DNA of 64,000 nucleotides. It comes from Pusillimonas noertemannii. GTDB lineage: Bacteria > Pseudomonadota > Gammaproteobacteria > Burkholderiales > Burkholderiaceae_B. Below are positions 55,595 through 64,000 of the stretch, piece by piece (positions within the stretch are counted from its first letter, which is position 1; each line of letters opens with the position of its first letter). The notes below the pieces were generated by a model. The model ran no database searches. It saw only the letters and a list, made by a program, of their open reading frames with translations, and had not been told where the DNA came from. Both the position numbers and the translations under genes were made by a program. The stretch is from positions 559,064 through 623,063 of the forward strand of contig NZ_QEKO01000002.1 in the NCBI RefSeq assembly GCF_003096595.1, read 5' to 3'.

Positions 55595-56557
55595 TCAGGC
55601 CGAGCCGTCCGGTTCCGTGCCGAGCCCGAACCCGAGGCAACCCAATTGACGGTGGGATTCGAACCGGACACGCTTTCCGCTGAAGGGGTCGGCAAACTCG
55701 ACGGCTCTGGCCAGCAACTGCAAGGGCCTGTCGTAGTCGTCCTCCGGGGCCTGCGGCCGCCAGCACGGATAGAAGGAATCGTTGCAAATGGGAACGCCCA
55801 AGGCGCTCATGTGGGCGCGCAACTGGTGCTTGCGGCCCGTAGTGGGCAGCAGGCGATAATGAGCCAAGGGGCCCAGCCGGGCGATCAGCTCGATGCGGGT
55901 TTCGCTATTGGGTTCGCCCGCCACTTCCCGCATGATGAAATGCGTCTCGCCTGGTTCAAGGCGGCTTCGATGAATGCAAGGCAGGCTCAGGCCCGGTCGC
56001 CAGGGTGCAACGGCCTCGTACTCCTTGGCCACTTCTCGCGACTGAAACAGCCCTTGATACGCCCCACGGCTGGCCGGATCGCGGCAGAACAGCATGACGC
56101 CCGCCGTGTCGCGGTCGAGCCTGTGGACAGGGGTGAGCTCGGGCAGGCCGAAGCGGTCGCGCAAACGGGTCAGGGCGGTTTCGCGCAAGTATCGGCCGCC
56201 CGGAATGCTGGCCAGGAAATGAGGCTTGTCGACAACGATGATCCGGTCGTCGGCGTGCAATATTTCCAGCTCGAAGGGTACGGCGGCCTCATCGGGCACG
56301 ATGCGGTAGTACCACAGCCAGCGATGGGGCGCATAGGGCGAGCCGGGCCGCTGGGGCGCACCGGCCTCGTCCACGATGTCGCCGTTTTCCAGCCGCTGGC
56401 GCAGCAGGTCGGCGGGCATGAAGCGAAAGCGCTCGACCAGGAAATCAAGCACCGTGGCCCACGGCCCCATGGGCAGATAGACCCGGCTCGGCGCAATGCC
56501 GTCGCGCACCGGTAGCGGTGCGCCCGCCATCAGGCGGGCATTGCGCAGGGATTTCAT
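55595..56557 (-). CDS. RluA-family pseudouridine synthase
   Basis: The 320-residue enzyme has an N-terminal S4-like part, ILHADDRIIVVDKPHFLAS, the catalytic Asp in HRLDRDTAGVMLF and the C-terminal GRKHQLRAHMSALG. The exact target uridine (tRNA or 23S rRNA) is not clear from sequence. It overlaps rmuC by four bases (ATGA). Confidence 0.88.
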   Translation of the reverse strand: MKSLRNARLMAGAPLPVRDGIAPSRVYLPMGPWATVLDFLVERFRFMPADLLRQRLENGDIVDEAGAPQRPGSPYAPHRWLWYYRIVPDEAAVPFELEILHADDRIIVVDKPHFLASIPGGRYLRETALTRLRDRFGLPELTPVHRLDRDTAGVMLFCRDPASRGAYQGLFQSREVAKEYEAVAPWRPGLSLPCIHRSRLEPGETHFIMREVAGEPNSETRIELIARLGPLAHYRLLPTTGRKHQLRAHMSALGVPICNDSFYPCWRPQAPEDDYDRPLQLLARAVEFADPFSGKRVRFESHRQLGCLGFGLGTEPDGSA

Positions 56558-58284
56558 GGCTGCCTGTCGGCTTCGCCCGTGGTCTCCGGCTCGCCGGGCA
56601 TGTCGCCGTGGTCGGGCCCGGTCGCCCGCCCGCCTGTTTCGCCCCCCCGGGCATCGCTTTGATCGGCTTCAGGAGCCTGTTCCGAAGCCTGGTCTGCCGC
56701 GTGTATCGCGTTCTGATCCGAAGCCTCGAGTTCTTCGGGCTGATGATGTTCCAACGTCTCACTCTGCCCCGGCGGATCGCTTTTTTCTAGCAGGGGCGCC
56801 GACACAATGAGCTCCAGCTTCTCGGTCTGGAAATCGGTGTGCAGGGGCTCGAGGTCGGGCATGGTCTTGTTGGCCTTGGCCGAAAGCTCGTTGAACCGCG
56901 AGGCCTTGCCGTACAGGCCCTGGCGGCCGGCCAGCGAAGTGACCGTTTTGTTGTAGTGGTTGCTGACGGTGCCTAGGGTGTCGCCCAGCTTCTTCAGGTT
57001 TTCGGCCACCACCACGACCTGGTTGTAGATTTCGCCCGCCTTGGTGCCAAGCTCGTGCGCCTCTTGGTTGCTGCGGGCAATGCGCCACAGGTTGGCGACG
57101 GTGCGCAGGATGGGCATGAGCGTGGTGTGCGACACCATGACGACGTTGCGCTGGTAGCCGTAGTCGAACAGGTCGCGGTTGTGCTTGAGCGCCTCGATGT
57201 AAGCGGGTTCGATGGGCATGAACATGAGCACGAAGCTGGGACTGCGCATGCCGATGAGGTTGCTGTAGTCTTTGCGGGAAAGATCGTCGATGTGGTTGCG
57301 CACGGCCTTTGCATGGGCATCGAGCGCTACCCGCTGCTCGGCCTCGGATTCGGCGCCGATGGCGCGGTCGTAGTCGACCAGCGACACCTTGCTGTCGATG
57401 ACCATGTGCTTGTCGTCCGGCAGCTTGACGATGAAATCGGGATGGCGGTGATTACCGGCCTCGTCCTTGAAGTGGGCCTGGGCCTCGTAGTGGTCGCCCG
57501 GCATCAGGCCGGCCAGCTGCAGGCTGCGCTCGAGCTGGATCTCGCCCCAGTTTCCGGTGGTTTTTTTCTCGCCCCGCAAGGCGGTGGCCAGGGTGTTGGC
57601 CTCGGTGCTCATTTTCAGGCCGATCTCGAGCACCTGCTTGATCTCGGTGCCCAATGCGGCATTGCCCTTTACCGATTCGTCGTGCACCTGGTTGATGCGC
57701 TGCTGGAAGCCATGTATCTGTTCGCGGAAGGGTTTGAGCAGGGCATCGAGCGAAGCCTGGCTGGCATGGGCGAAGGTCTTGCCCTTTTCTTCCAGAATCT
57801 GGTTGGCCAGGTTCTGGAACTCGGTCTTGAGCTGCTGGCGCGACTGCTCGAGCGACTGCTTGAGCTCTTCGTAGCCCGCCAGCTTCTCGGCATGGGTGGC
57901 CTGCAGGCCGGAAAGCTCTTTTTCGGCGTCTGCAAGCCGCTGCGCCGTCGTGTAAAGGGATTGCTCTTTACTTGTAAGCGCCTGGCGCGCCTCGGCAAGC
58001 CGTTCGCGCAGCCCCGCCGCCTCGGCCTGCCAATGCGCCTGCTCGCGATCGAGCCGGTTCTTTTCTTCGTCGAGCGCGCCAAGCCTCTGTTCCGCCTGGC
58101 CCAGCCCCGCCTGCAGGCGTTCGGCATTGCCCTGATGCTGCGCAATGGCCGCCTCGGCCACGGCCAGGCGCGAGCGCAGCGCAGCGGCTTCACGGCGCGC
58201 ATACAGGAAATAAGCCACGATGCCGGCCAGCAGGCCGGCAAGGAACAGCAGGACGCCCGCCAGTGAAGAAGATATCTGTACCAC
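56554..58284 (-). CDS. rmuC: DNA recombination protein RmuC
   Basis: The 576-residue protein has an N-terminal membrane helix (LAGVLLFLAGLLAGIVAYFL), long coiled coils (about 30-190) and the RmuC nuclease-like domain (KTTGNWGEIQLERSLQLAGL, FIVKLPDDKHMVIDSKVSL, MFMPIEPAYIEAL). An acidic, Glu/Gln/Asp-rich C-terminal tail of about 75 residues is unusual. GTG 58284 is chosen because it lies just after the panB stop and gives the membrane helix. Confidence 0.9.
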   Translation of the reverse strand: MVQISSSLAGVLLFLAGLLAGIVAYFLYARREAAALRSRLAVAEAAIAQHQGNAERLQAGLGQAEQRLGALDEEKNRLDREQAHWQAEAAGLRERLAEARQALTSKEQSLYTTAQRLADAEKELSGLQATHAEKLAGYEELKQSLEQSRQQLKTEFQNLANQILEEKGKTFAHASQASLDALLKPFREQIHGFQQRINQVHDESVKGNAALGTEIKQVLEIGLKMSTEANTLATALRGEKKTTGNWGEIQLERSLQLAGLMPGDHYEAQAHFKDEAGNHRHPDFIVKLPDDKHMVIDSKVSLVDYDRAIGAESEAEQRVALDAHAKAVRNHIDDLSRKDYSNLIGMRSPSFVLMFMPIEPAYIEALKHNRDLFDYGYQRNVVMVSHTTLMPILRTVANLWRIARSNQEAHELGTKAGEIYNQVVVVAENLKKLGDTLGTVSNHYNKTVTSLAGRQGLYGKASRFNELSAKANKTMPDLEPLHTDFQTEKLELIVSAPLLEKSDPPGQSETLEHHQPEELEASDQNAIHAADQASEQAPEADQSDARGGETGGRATGPDHGDMPGEPETTGEADRQP

Positions 58285-58288
58285 GCGC

Positions 58289-59125
58289 TTAGCCCTGCCC
58301 CGCCTGTTTCTTGACGCCGAAGCAGTTTTCGAGCGCGGGGAAAGTGCCCGAACGCACTTCTTCGGCATATTGCCCCACCGCCTGGCTGATCAGCGCCCCC
58401 ACGTCGGCGAACTGGCGCGCGAACTTGGGAATGCGGCCGCCCGTCAGGCCCAGGATGTCTTCGGTAACCAGTATCTGGCCGTCGCAATCGGGCGAGGCCC
58501 CGATGCCTATGGTGGGAATGGAGACGTCTTCGGTGATGCGCCGGGCAAGGCCCTCGGCAACGCCCTCGAGCACCAGGCCGAAGGCCCCCGCCTTTTCATG
58601 GGCCAGGGCATCGTTATAGATGCGCTCGGCCGACTCGTCCGTCATGCCCTGAGCCTTGAAGCCCCCCATGGAGTTGACGTACTGGGGCATGAGGCCCACG
58701 TGCGCCAGCACGGGAATGCCGCGCTCGACAAGGAATTCGGTGGTGGGCGCCAGGGCGGCTCCGCCTTCCATCTTGACGCCGGCCACGCCCGAGAGGGCCA
58801 GCATGCGGGCGGCGCTCTGGAAGGCCTGCGAGGGCGACTCTTGGTAGCTGCCGAACGGCATGTCGACGATGATGCAGGCCCGGCGCGTGGAACGCACCAC
58901 CGCCGCCGCGTGCGCTGCCATTTGCTCGAGGGTGATGGCCAGCGTGCTGGGCATGTCGTAGCCCACCATGGCGGTGGAATCGCCGATGAGGATCATGTCG
59001 AGATGCTCATCGAGCAAGCGGGCAAACGGTGCGCTGTAGGCCGTAAGCGAAGCGATTTTCTGCTCGCCCTTGTAAGCCATGAGTTGCGGCACGCTGATGC
59101 GCTTGACTTCGGTGTGGATGCTCAC
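58289..59125 (-). CDS. panB: 3-methyl-2-oxobutanoate hydroxymethyltransferase
   Basis: PanB makes ketopantoate for pantothenate and CoA. The 278-residue TIM-barrel enzyme has [58 protein letters not shown] and [14 protein letters not shown]. It is followed by rmuC after 4 bases. Confidence 0.96.
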   Translation of the reverse strand: MSIHTEVKRISVPQLMAYKGEQKIASLTAYSAPFARLLDEHLDMILIGDSTAMVGYDMPSTLAITLEQMAAHAAAVVRSTRRACIIVDMPFGSYQESPSQAFQSAARMLALSGVAGVKMEGGAALAPTTEFLVERGIPVLAHVGLMPQYVNSMGGFKAQGMTDESAERIYNDALAHEKAGAFGLVLEGVAEGLARRITEDVSIPTIGIGASPDCDGQILVTEDILGLTGGRIPKFARQFADVGALISQAVGQYAEEVRSGTFPALENCFGVKKQAGQG

Positions 59126-59283
59126 GTACTGCTCCTTGAAATTGACGGCATGCCGGGCGCCGGCCTAGGCGTGCGCCCCTGCGGCATGCTTTGTAACATA
59201 CGTATAATCGGTTCCAACGAACCTGCGCCTGCCATGGCTGCGCAAAGTCCAGCATAACCCGTTCACGCATCACGGAGAGCACC

Positions 59284-60129
59284 ATGTCCCATATTCTAAA
59301 CAGCATCAAACTGCACGACGGCAATGCCATACCCCAGATGGGCTTCGGCGTCTGGCAGGTCGAGAACGACATCGTCGCCGACACCGTGAAGACCGCCATC
59401 AACACGGGCTACCGCCTTATCGACACGGCGGCCATCTATGGCAACGAATCGGGCGTGGGCGAGGCCATCCGCGACTGCGGCCGCGGCCGGCGCGAGCTGT
59501 TCATTACCACCAAGCTCTGGAACGACCGGCACGGCTACGATGAAACGCTTGCCGCCTTCGACGAAAGCATGCAAAAGCTGGGGCTTGAATACATCGACCT
59601 GTACCTGATCCACTGGCCCGCCCCCAAGATCGGCCTGTACGTAAAATCATGGGAGGCCCTTATCCGCCTGCGCGACGAAGGCCGCATCAAGTCCATTGGC
59701 GTTTCCAACTTCAATATCGGGCACCTGCAGCGCCTGCTGGACGAAACCGGCGTGCTGCCGGTGGTGAACCAGATCGAGCTCAACCCGCGCTTCCAGCAGC
59801 CCGAGCTAAGGCAATACCATGCCGAGCACAATATCGTGACCGAGTCCTGGAGCCCCCTGGGCCACGGCCTGCTGTGGGACAACCCCGTGCTTGCAGGCAT
59901 TGCCGCCAAGCACAAGCGCTCGCTTGCCCAGGTGGTGCTGCGCTGGCATACGCAATTGGGCAATGTCGTCATTCCCAAGTCGATCACGCCGGAGCGCATC
60001 CGCGAGAACTTCCATATTTTCGACTTCAAGCTCGACGCCGACGACCTGGCGGCCATTGCAGCAATGCACGATGAAGGCGCCCGCCATGGCCCGGACCCCG
60101 AGCGCTTCCGCCTGCCCAAGGCGAGCTAG
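59284..60129 (+). CDS. aldo/keto reductase
   Basis: The 281-residue TIM-barrel oxidoreductase has the catalytic Asp and Tyr in LIDTAAIYGNESGVG, Lys in ITTKLWNDRHGYDE, His in DLYLIHWPAP, and the NADPH-binding VIPKSITPERIREN. It belongs to the 2,5-diketo-D-gluconate reductase-like group; the substrate is not known. GGAGAG precedes the ATG. Confidence 0.92.
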   Translation: MSHILNSIKLHDGNAIPQMGFGVWQVENDIVADTVKTAINTGYRLIDTAAIYGNESGVGEAIRDCGRGRRELFITTKLWNDRHGYDETLAAFDESMQKLGLEYIDLYLIHWPAPKIGLYVKSWEALIRLRDEGRIKSIGVSNFNIGHLQRLLDETGVLPVVNQIELNPRFQQPELRQYHAEHNIVTESWSPLGHGLLWDNPVLAGIAAKHKRSLAQVVLRWHTQLGNVVIPKSITPERIRENFHIFDFKLDADDLAAIAAMHDEGARHGPDPERFRLPKAS

Positions 60130-60187
60130 GCCGGCCGCCGGCCCGCCATGGCGGGTCGGCAACGCCGCATGTGCAGCCCCGGGGGCC

Positions 60188-61609
60188 CTAGGCCCTGATC
60201 TGTATGCGGCCTCGCACCACTCTAAGCACGAAACAGGCAGCCAGGCCCGGCGCCAGTGCAATGCACAGCAGCAGGGCCAGGGCGGCCTGGGCCGTTCCCT
60301 GCACGCCGCCGGGGTCTGTAAAGCCCGCCGCGTTGATGATGACCCCGCCTATTGCGGCGCCCAGGGCCATGGCGTACAACTGTGTGGTGATGATGGCCGA
60401 CGAAGCCATGTTCTCTTGTCCGGCCGGCGCCACCTTGAAGACGTAGGTCAGCAGATGGGGCCAGCACATGCCTATGCCCAGCCCCACCCCCAGCAGCGGC
60501 AGGACCACCACCCAGCGCAGCAGGGCGTCTTGCAAGGGGGTGGATGGCAGAAGCAAGCCGAGGACGGCCAGTGAAACGGCCGATATGATCGGCCCGAGAC
60601 GCACGTAGATGTCGGCAACGGCGGGGGAACGGCCCGAACTGGTAACCGCCCCCAGCGTCCAGCCCGCCGACATCAGGGCGCTGAGATAGCCGGCCACCAA
60701 GGGCGAGTGGCCGTGCAGCACCTGCAGGAAATACGGCACGAACATTTCAACCGTGATGCCTATGCTTACCAGTGCCACGCAGGCATAGACACTACCCAGG
60801 CGGTTGAGATCGTAGGCGCCCACGGGCATGAGGCGGGTGGTGTTGCGAGCGTCCAGCCGCGCCACCCCCAAGCCCACGGCCAGCGCCGCGGCTATACCCA
60901 GGGCGCTCCAGCCGACGTGCCCCGACAGGCTGGCCACCGAGACGATGAGCACCGACACGACGAGCAGGCCGATCTGGGCCATGGGTATGCGCACCGGGCC
61001 ATGGCCGCGGGCCGAAGACTTGACGGCGATCTGGGTCTGCACGAGACAGGCCAGGAACAAGGCGACCGGCAGCACGGCCCCGAAAGCCCAGCGCCAGTGG
61101 CCGGCGTCGGCGAATATGCCGCCGATGGCCGGGCCCGCCAGCGTTGCCACGCCCCACATGCTTGAAACCAGGGCCATGGCCTTGGGCCACAGGCGCTCTT
61201 CGAACACAATGCGGACCGAGGAATAGCTGAGGCCCAGCAGCAGGCCGCCCCCAAAGCCCTGCAGGGTACGGCCCGCAAGCATCCACCCCATGGTGGGCGC
61301 CAGCGCGCACACAGCCGTACCTGCGGAAAACACCGCGATGGCCACCTGGAAGGCGCGCCTGGGCCCGAACTTGTCCATGGTTTTCGGCGACAAGGCCGAA
61401 CCGAGTATGGATGCCACCACGAACAAGGTCATGTTCCAGGCGTAATACGGCAGGCCGCCGATGTCGCGCACGACCGACGGAAGTATGGTGGCAACGATAT
61501 ATACGTTTACGGCGTGCAGGGCGACACCGCCGGCCAGCGCGATCGAGCGCAATCCGTTGCGGCCGCTTAGAAGCTCGGCCCACGATGCCGTATTTCCTGC
61601 GTGTGGCAT
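60188..61609 (-). CDS. MFS transporter
   Basis: The 473-residue protein has about twelve to fourteen hydrophobic helices and the MFS loop motif at MDKFGPRRAFQVAIAV, with GRTLQGFGGGLLLGLSYSSV typical of drug:H+ antiporter relatives. The substrate is not known. It lies alone between the aldo/keto reductase and fdxA. Confidence 0.88.
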   Translation of the reverse strand: MPHAGNTASWAELLSGRNGLRSIALAGGVALHAVNVYIVATILPSVVRDIGGLPYYAWNMTLFVVASILGSALSPKTMDKFGPRRAFQVAIAVFSAGTAVCALAPTMGWMLAGRTLQGFGGGLLLGLSYSSVRIVFEERLWPKAMALVSSMWGVATLAGPAIGGIFADAGHWRWAFGAVLPVALFLACLVQTQIAVKSSARGHGPVRIPMAQIGLLVVSVLIVSVASLSGHVGWSALGIAAALAVGLGVARLDARNTTRLMPVGAYDLNRLGSVYACVALVSIGITVEMFVPYFLQVLHGHSPLVAGYLSALMSAGWTLGAVTSSGRSPAVADIYVRLGPIISAVSLAVLGLLLPSTPLQDALLRWVVVLPLLGVGLGIGMCWPHLLTYVFKVAPAGQENMASSAIITTQLYAMALGAAIGGVIINAAGFTDPGGVQGTAQAALALLLCIALAPGLAACFVLRVVRGRIQIRA

Positions 61610-61748
61610 GGCTCATCCCCATCAACCCACCGCCTTCGAGGGCGGTGATCAGCCAGCACTGTAGCATAGCGGGAACGCCTGCCCGCGGCTCTTCCAGACC
61701 CGGCCGAGCGCCTGGCCCGACAGGCATGCTCGACGCGGAAGTTGCCGC

Positions 61749-62096
61749 CTAGGACTCGATTGCCGCGTCGTAGCCCAAAAGGCCGAGCTTATCCTTGACC
61801 CCGGCCCATTTTTCGTGGTCGGGCATGGGCTCTTTGGCCTTCGAGATACGCCTGTAGCGCGGGTCTTGCGAAAGATCGCGATTGATTTCCAGGAAATGCC
61901 GCTGGTCGCCGGGGATTTCCTGGTCGCTGACGATGGCTCCCACCGGACATTCGGCCACGCAAATGGAGCAATCGATGCATTCGTCGGGGTTGATGACGAG
62001 AAAATTGGGGCCTTCGAAGAAGCAGTCCATGGGGCATACACTGACACAATCAGTGTATTTGCATTGAATGCATGCTTCGGTTACTACAAATGTCAT
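61749..62096 (-). CDS. fdxA: 7Fe ferredoxin FdxA
   Basis: The 115-residue ferredoxin binds a [3Fe-4S] and a [4Fe-4S] cluster: [14 protein letters not shown] and [12 protein letters not shown], with [18 protein letters not shown] between. The C-terminal part ([12 protein letters not shown] onward) is typical. ATG 62096 is preferred over the TTG at 62102. Electron partners are not visible. Confidence 0.94.
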   Translation of the reverse strand: MTFVVTEACIQCKYTDCVSVCPMDCFFEGPNFLVINPDECIDCSICVAECPVGAIVSDQEIPGDQRHFLEINRDLSQDPRYRRISKAKEPMPDHEKWAGVKDKLGLLGYDAAIES

Positions 62097-62220
62097 GGTC
62101 AAGCCTGGAATGAATCCGGCTTATTGTAAGCGAGCCGCCGTTGCAGCTTTGTGAACGTGGCGCCAAGAGCCGCTTCTGGACAAGGCGGCTATCCCGCCGC
62201 CCGCACAAGCCTGCGGCCCA

Positions 62221-62739
62221 TCAGGGTGTTTCGCCTGGGCTTTCGCTTTCTTTTTTGACTTTCTTCTCGATTTCGACCTCGACCGACCGTTCGGACCTTA
62301 GTTCTTCGGAAGACGCGCCGGATTTTTCGTGTCGGCGCCGGCTGTGCGAGGTAACCTTGGCCTCGATGGAGGCCAGGTCGCATCCATCTTCACGGCCGAT
62401 TTTTTCCAGATCGCGCCGAAGCTGCTCCAGCTCGGCATTGCTTAGCTGGTCTACATTGATCATACCCGTGCGCGCGCCCTTCACCACCCTGAGCAGTTCG
62501 TCGAGCTTGAGCTGCACGGCGATGGCGTCGCGATTTTGCGTGTTCTGAATAAGGAACACCATCAGGAAGGTGATGATGGTGGTTCCTGTGTTGATGACAA
62601 GCTGCCAGGTGTCGGAATAGCCGAACACGGGGCCCGACACCGCCCACAACAGAACAAGGCTTATGGCCAGCGCAAAGGACCAGGGGGTTCCCGTCCATTG
62701 CGCGATGCGCTCGGAAAAGTAGCGAAATTTGTCTTCCAT
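62221..62739 (-). CDS. low-affinity iron permease-like membrane protein
   Basis: The 172-residue protein matches the bacterial low-affinity iron permease (Fet4-like) family: FRYFSERIAQWTGTPWSFAL, two helices (AISLVLLWAVSGPVFGY and TIITFLMVFLIQNTQNRD), then KLDELLRVV. Only two helices are present, so transport by this protein alone is doubtful. A charged Ser/Glu/Lys tail of about 50 residues ends it. Confidence 0.82.
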   Translation of the reverse strand: MEDKFRYFSERIAQWTGTPWSFALAISLVLLWAVSGPVFGYSDTWQLVINTGTTIITFLMVFLIQNTQNRDAIAVQLKLDELLRVVKGARTGMINVDQLSNAELEQLRRDLEKIGREDGCDLASIEAKVTSHSRRRHEKSGASSEELRSERSVEVEIEKKVKKESESPGETP

Positions 62740-62908
62740 GACGTGGTCTCTCCGGAGGGGTGCCGGGGCTTGCGCCCGCCAGGGCCGGGAAACGCCCCCA
62801 GCACCGTCGCAGGCCACATAGCAAACATCATGCCGCCGTGCTCGCGCCCCTTGTCCTAACCACCCGCCGCCGCAAGGCGGATGGCTGCCGCAGCTCACGC
62901 CCTGCCGC

Positions 62909-63955
62909 TCAGGGTGCCTTGCCCAGCACTTCTTCGAAGGTCTTCATCCACTCGTCCTGGTGGTCAAGGGCCTGACCCGGATCGACCATGGTGACGTCCA
63001 CGCCGGTGAACGGGGTCTTGATCTTGTCGGTTACCACCACATAATTCATATCGGCGAGTATCTTCTGACCTTCGTCCAGCATGAAGTCGTAGAACAGCAA
63101 GGCGGCATTGGGATGAGGAGATTCCGCCAGCAATGCCAGCGTGCTGAACTGGCCAATGATGGGATCAAGAGGCAGTCCCTCGATGGGCGCGCCCTTGGTC
63201 TTGAGCTGCTCGGGGTTCCAGCTGTAAACAGTAAGGGCAAGCGGAACCTCGCCCGAGGCCACCAGCGATGTCAGCAACGAGTGCCCCTTGCGAAACGACA
63301 TGCCGTTGGTGGCGACAATGTCGGAAAACAGCTTGCGCCCCTTTTCTTCGCCCATGGCCTGCAGCAGCGTGCCGAACCAGGCGAAGTTATAGGCCTCGAC
63401 GCCCAGCTTGTTCTTCCATTTCGGATCGGTCAGGTCTTCGTAGCCTTTGGGCACGTCTTCGGGCTTGACCTTCTCGGTGTTGTAGGCGGCCGTCCAGACG
63501 TCCATGGTAAGGCCCACCCATGCATGGTGCTTGGGCACGGCGTTGGCGCGCAGATCGGCGAAGTGCGGCGACCAGGCCGGACGCGACAGGCCTTCGCGAT
63601 GCAGGGCCTCGTTTTCGGGCGCATTGTTCTGCACGATGTCCACGTCGTGCCGGCCGCCGCGCGCCTCGGACACAATGCGCTGCAGCAGCGCCTCGGAACC
63701 GGCCCGCCAGTTCTTGACCTTGATGCCGTATTTCTTGCTGAAGGCATCGATGGCCACCGTCAGCTTGGGGTAGGCGTGATAAACGGTGAGCTCGCCCTCT
63801 TTCTTGGCGGCCTCGACCAGGCGCTCGTGGCGATCGGGCCCCTGGTAGGTGGCCAGGTCTTCGGGCGAGGCCGCCTGCGCCATGGGCGCCAGGGTGCAAC
63901 AGGCGGCAGCGGCCAGGGCCGCCGCCAGCGCTTTCAGGGTTTTGCGTTTTAGCAT
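62909..63955 (-). CDS. periplasmic substrate-binding protein, Fe(III)/type 2 family
   Basis: The 348-residue product has a signal peptide (ALAAALAAAACCTLAPMAQAA) and an extracellular solute-binding family 1-like fold of the iron-binding FbpA/AfuA kind: ELTVYHAYPKLTVAIDAFSKKYG, DVDIVQNNAPENEALHREGL, YNTEKVKPEDVPKGYEDL. The ligand could be iron or an organic solute. Its permease genes are not in the window. Confidence 0.85.
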   Translation of the reverse strand: MLKRKTLKALAAALAAAACCTLAPMAQAASPEDLATYQGPDRHERLVEAAKKEGELTVYHAYPKLTVAIDAFSKKYGIKVKNWRAGSEALLQRIVSEARGGRHDVDIVQNNAPENEALHREGLSRPAWSPHFADLRANAVPKHHAWVGLTMDVWTAAYNTEKVKPEDVPKGYEDLTDPKWKNKLGVEAYNFAWFGTLLQAMGEEKGRKLFSDIVATNGMSFRKGHSLLTSLVASGEVPLALTVYSWNPEQLKTKGAPIEGLPLDPIIGQFSTLALLAESPHPNAALLFYDFMLDEGQKILADMNYVVVTDKIKTPFTGVDVTMVDPGQALDHQDEWMKTFEEVLGKAP

Positions 63956-64000
63956 ATGTCTGTCTCTCCTTGGTGGGCACGCCGCTGCGGCCGGCGTGCG

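Noticed and set aside
54692-56515. 607-codon plus-strand frame opposite cysH and the RluA-type gene
   Set aside because: It spans two clear minus-strand genes and has shadow-frame composition.

Overview
The window is about 64 kb of GC-rich chromosome from a betaproteobacterium, most likely an Alcaligenaceae member (Bordetella/Achromobacter/Pusillimonas-like). The evidence is gene order: lptCAB-hpf-ptsN-hprK-rapZ, gpmA-envC-ctpA-moeB, argB-HAD nucleotidase-slmA, and rsmB-DUF4390-ntrY-ntrX. No rRNA, tRNA, CRISPR array, transposase or phage gene was seen.

Left block (1-26.5 kb) is mainly housekeeping. It holds LPS export (lptC partial, lptA, lptB), ribosome hibernation and nitrogen-PTS genes (hpf, ptsN, hprK, rapZ) and a SPOR-domain RlpA. 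An OmpR-type regulator and a 7TM-DISM histidine kinase follow, divergent from a large cysteine-rich lipoprotein of unknown function. Next come rsmI, yraN, a SIS-domain protein, a BON lipoprotein, a TlpA-like redoxin, argB, a HAD nucleotidase, slmA, moeB, ctpA, envC, gpmA, a rhodanese, grxC, secB, gpsA, trmL, comF and a BioC-like methyltransferase. rpoN, which usually lies between lptB and hpf in proteobacteria, is absent from that place.

Middle block (26.5-39.1 kb) looks like an accessory catabolic island. A PaaX-like repressor stands opposite an operon of alpha/beta-hydrolase-fold protein, enoyl-CoA hydratase, SCPx-type thiolase, MhpA-like FAD monooxygenase and aryl-CoA ligase. A complete LivFGHM-type ABC transporter with its binding protein follows, and a MaoC-type hydratase is divergent from the binding protein. 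Together they suggest import of an aromatic or related organic acid, CoA activation, hydroxylation and beta-oxidation-like cleavage; the substrate cannot be told from sequence. The hydrolase-fold protein has Ala where the nucleophile Ser should be.

Right block (39.1-64 kb) begins with an NtrY/NtrX-like pair (PlrSR-like layout). Its response regulator has a receiver and a Fis-type DNA-binding domain but no sigma-54-activating AAA+ domain, which fits the absence of rpoN from its usual locus. Then come DUF4390, rsmB, rimO, doxX, fmt, def, dprA, an amino-acid binding protein, yggS, a thioesterase, cysN-cysD-cysH, an RluA-type synthase, rmuC, panB, an aldo/keto reductase, an MFS transporter, fdxA, a low-affinity iron permease-like protein and a periplasmic binding protein. 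Two long non-coding palindromic elements (11113-11411 and 52306-52468) look like non-autonomous repeats.
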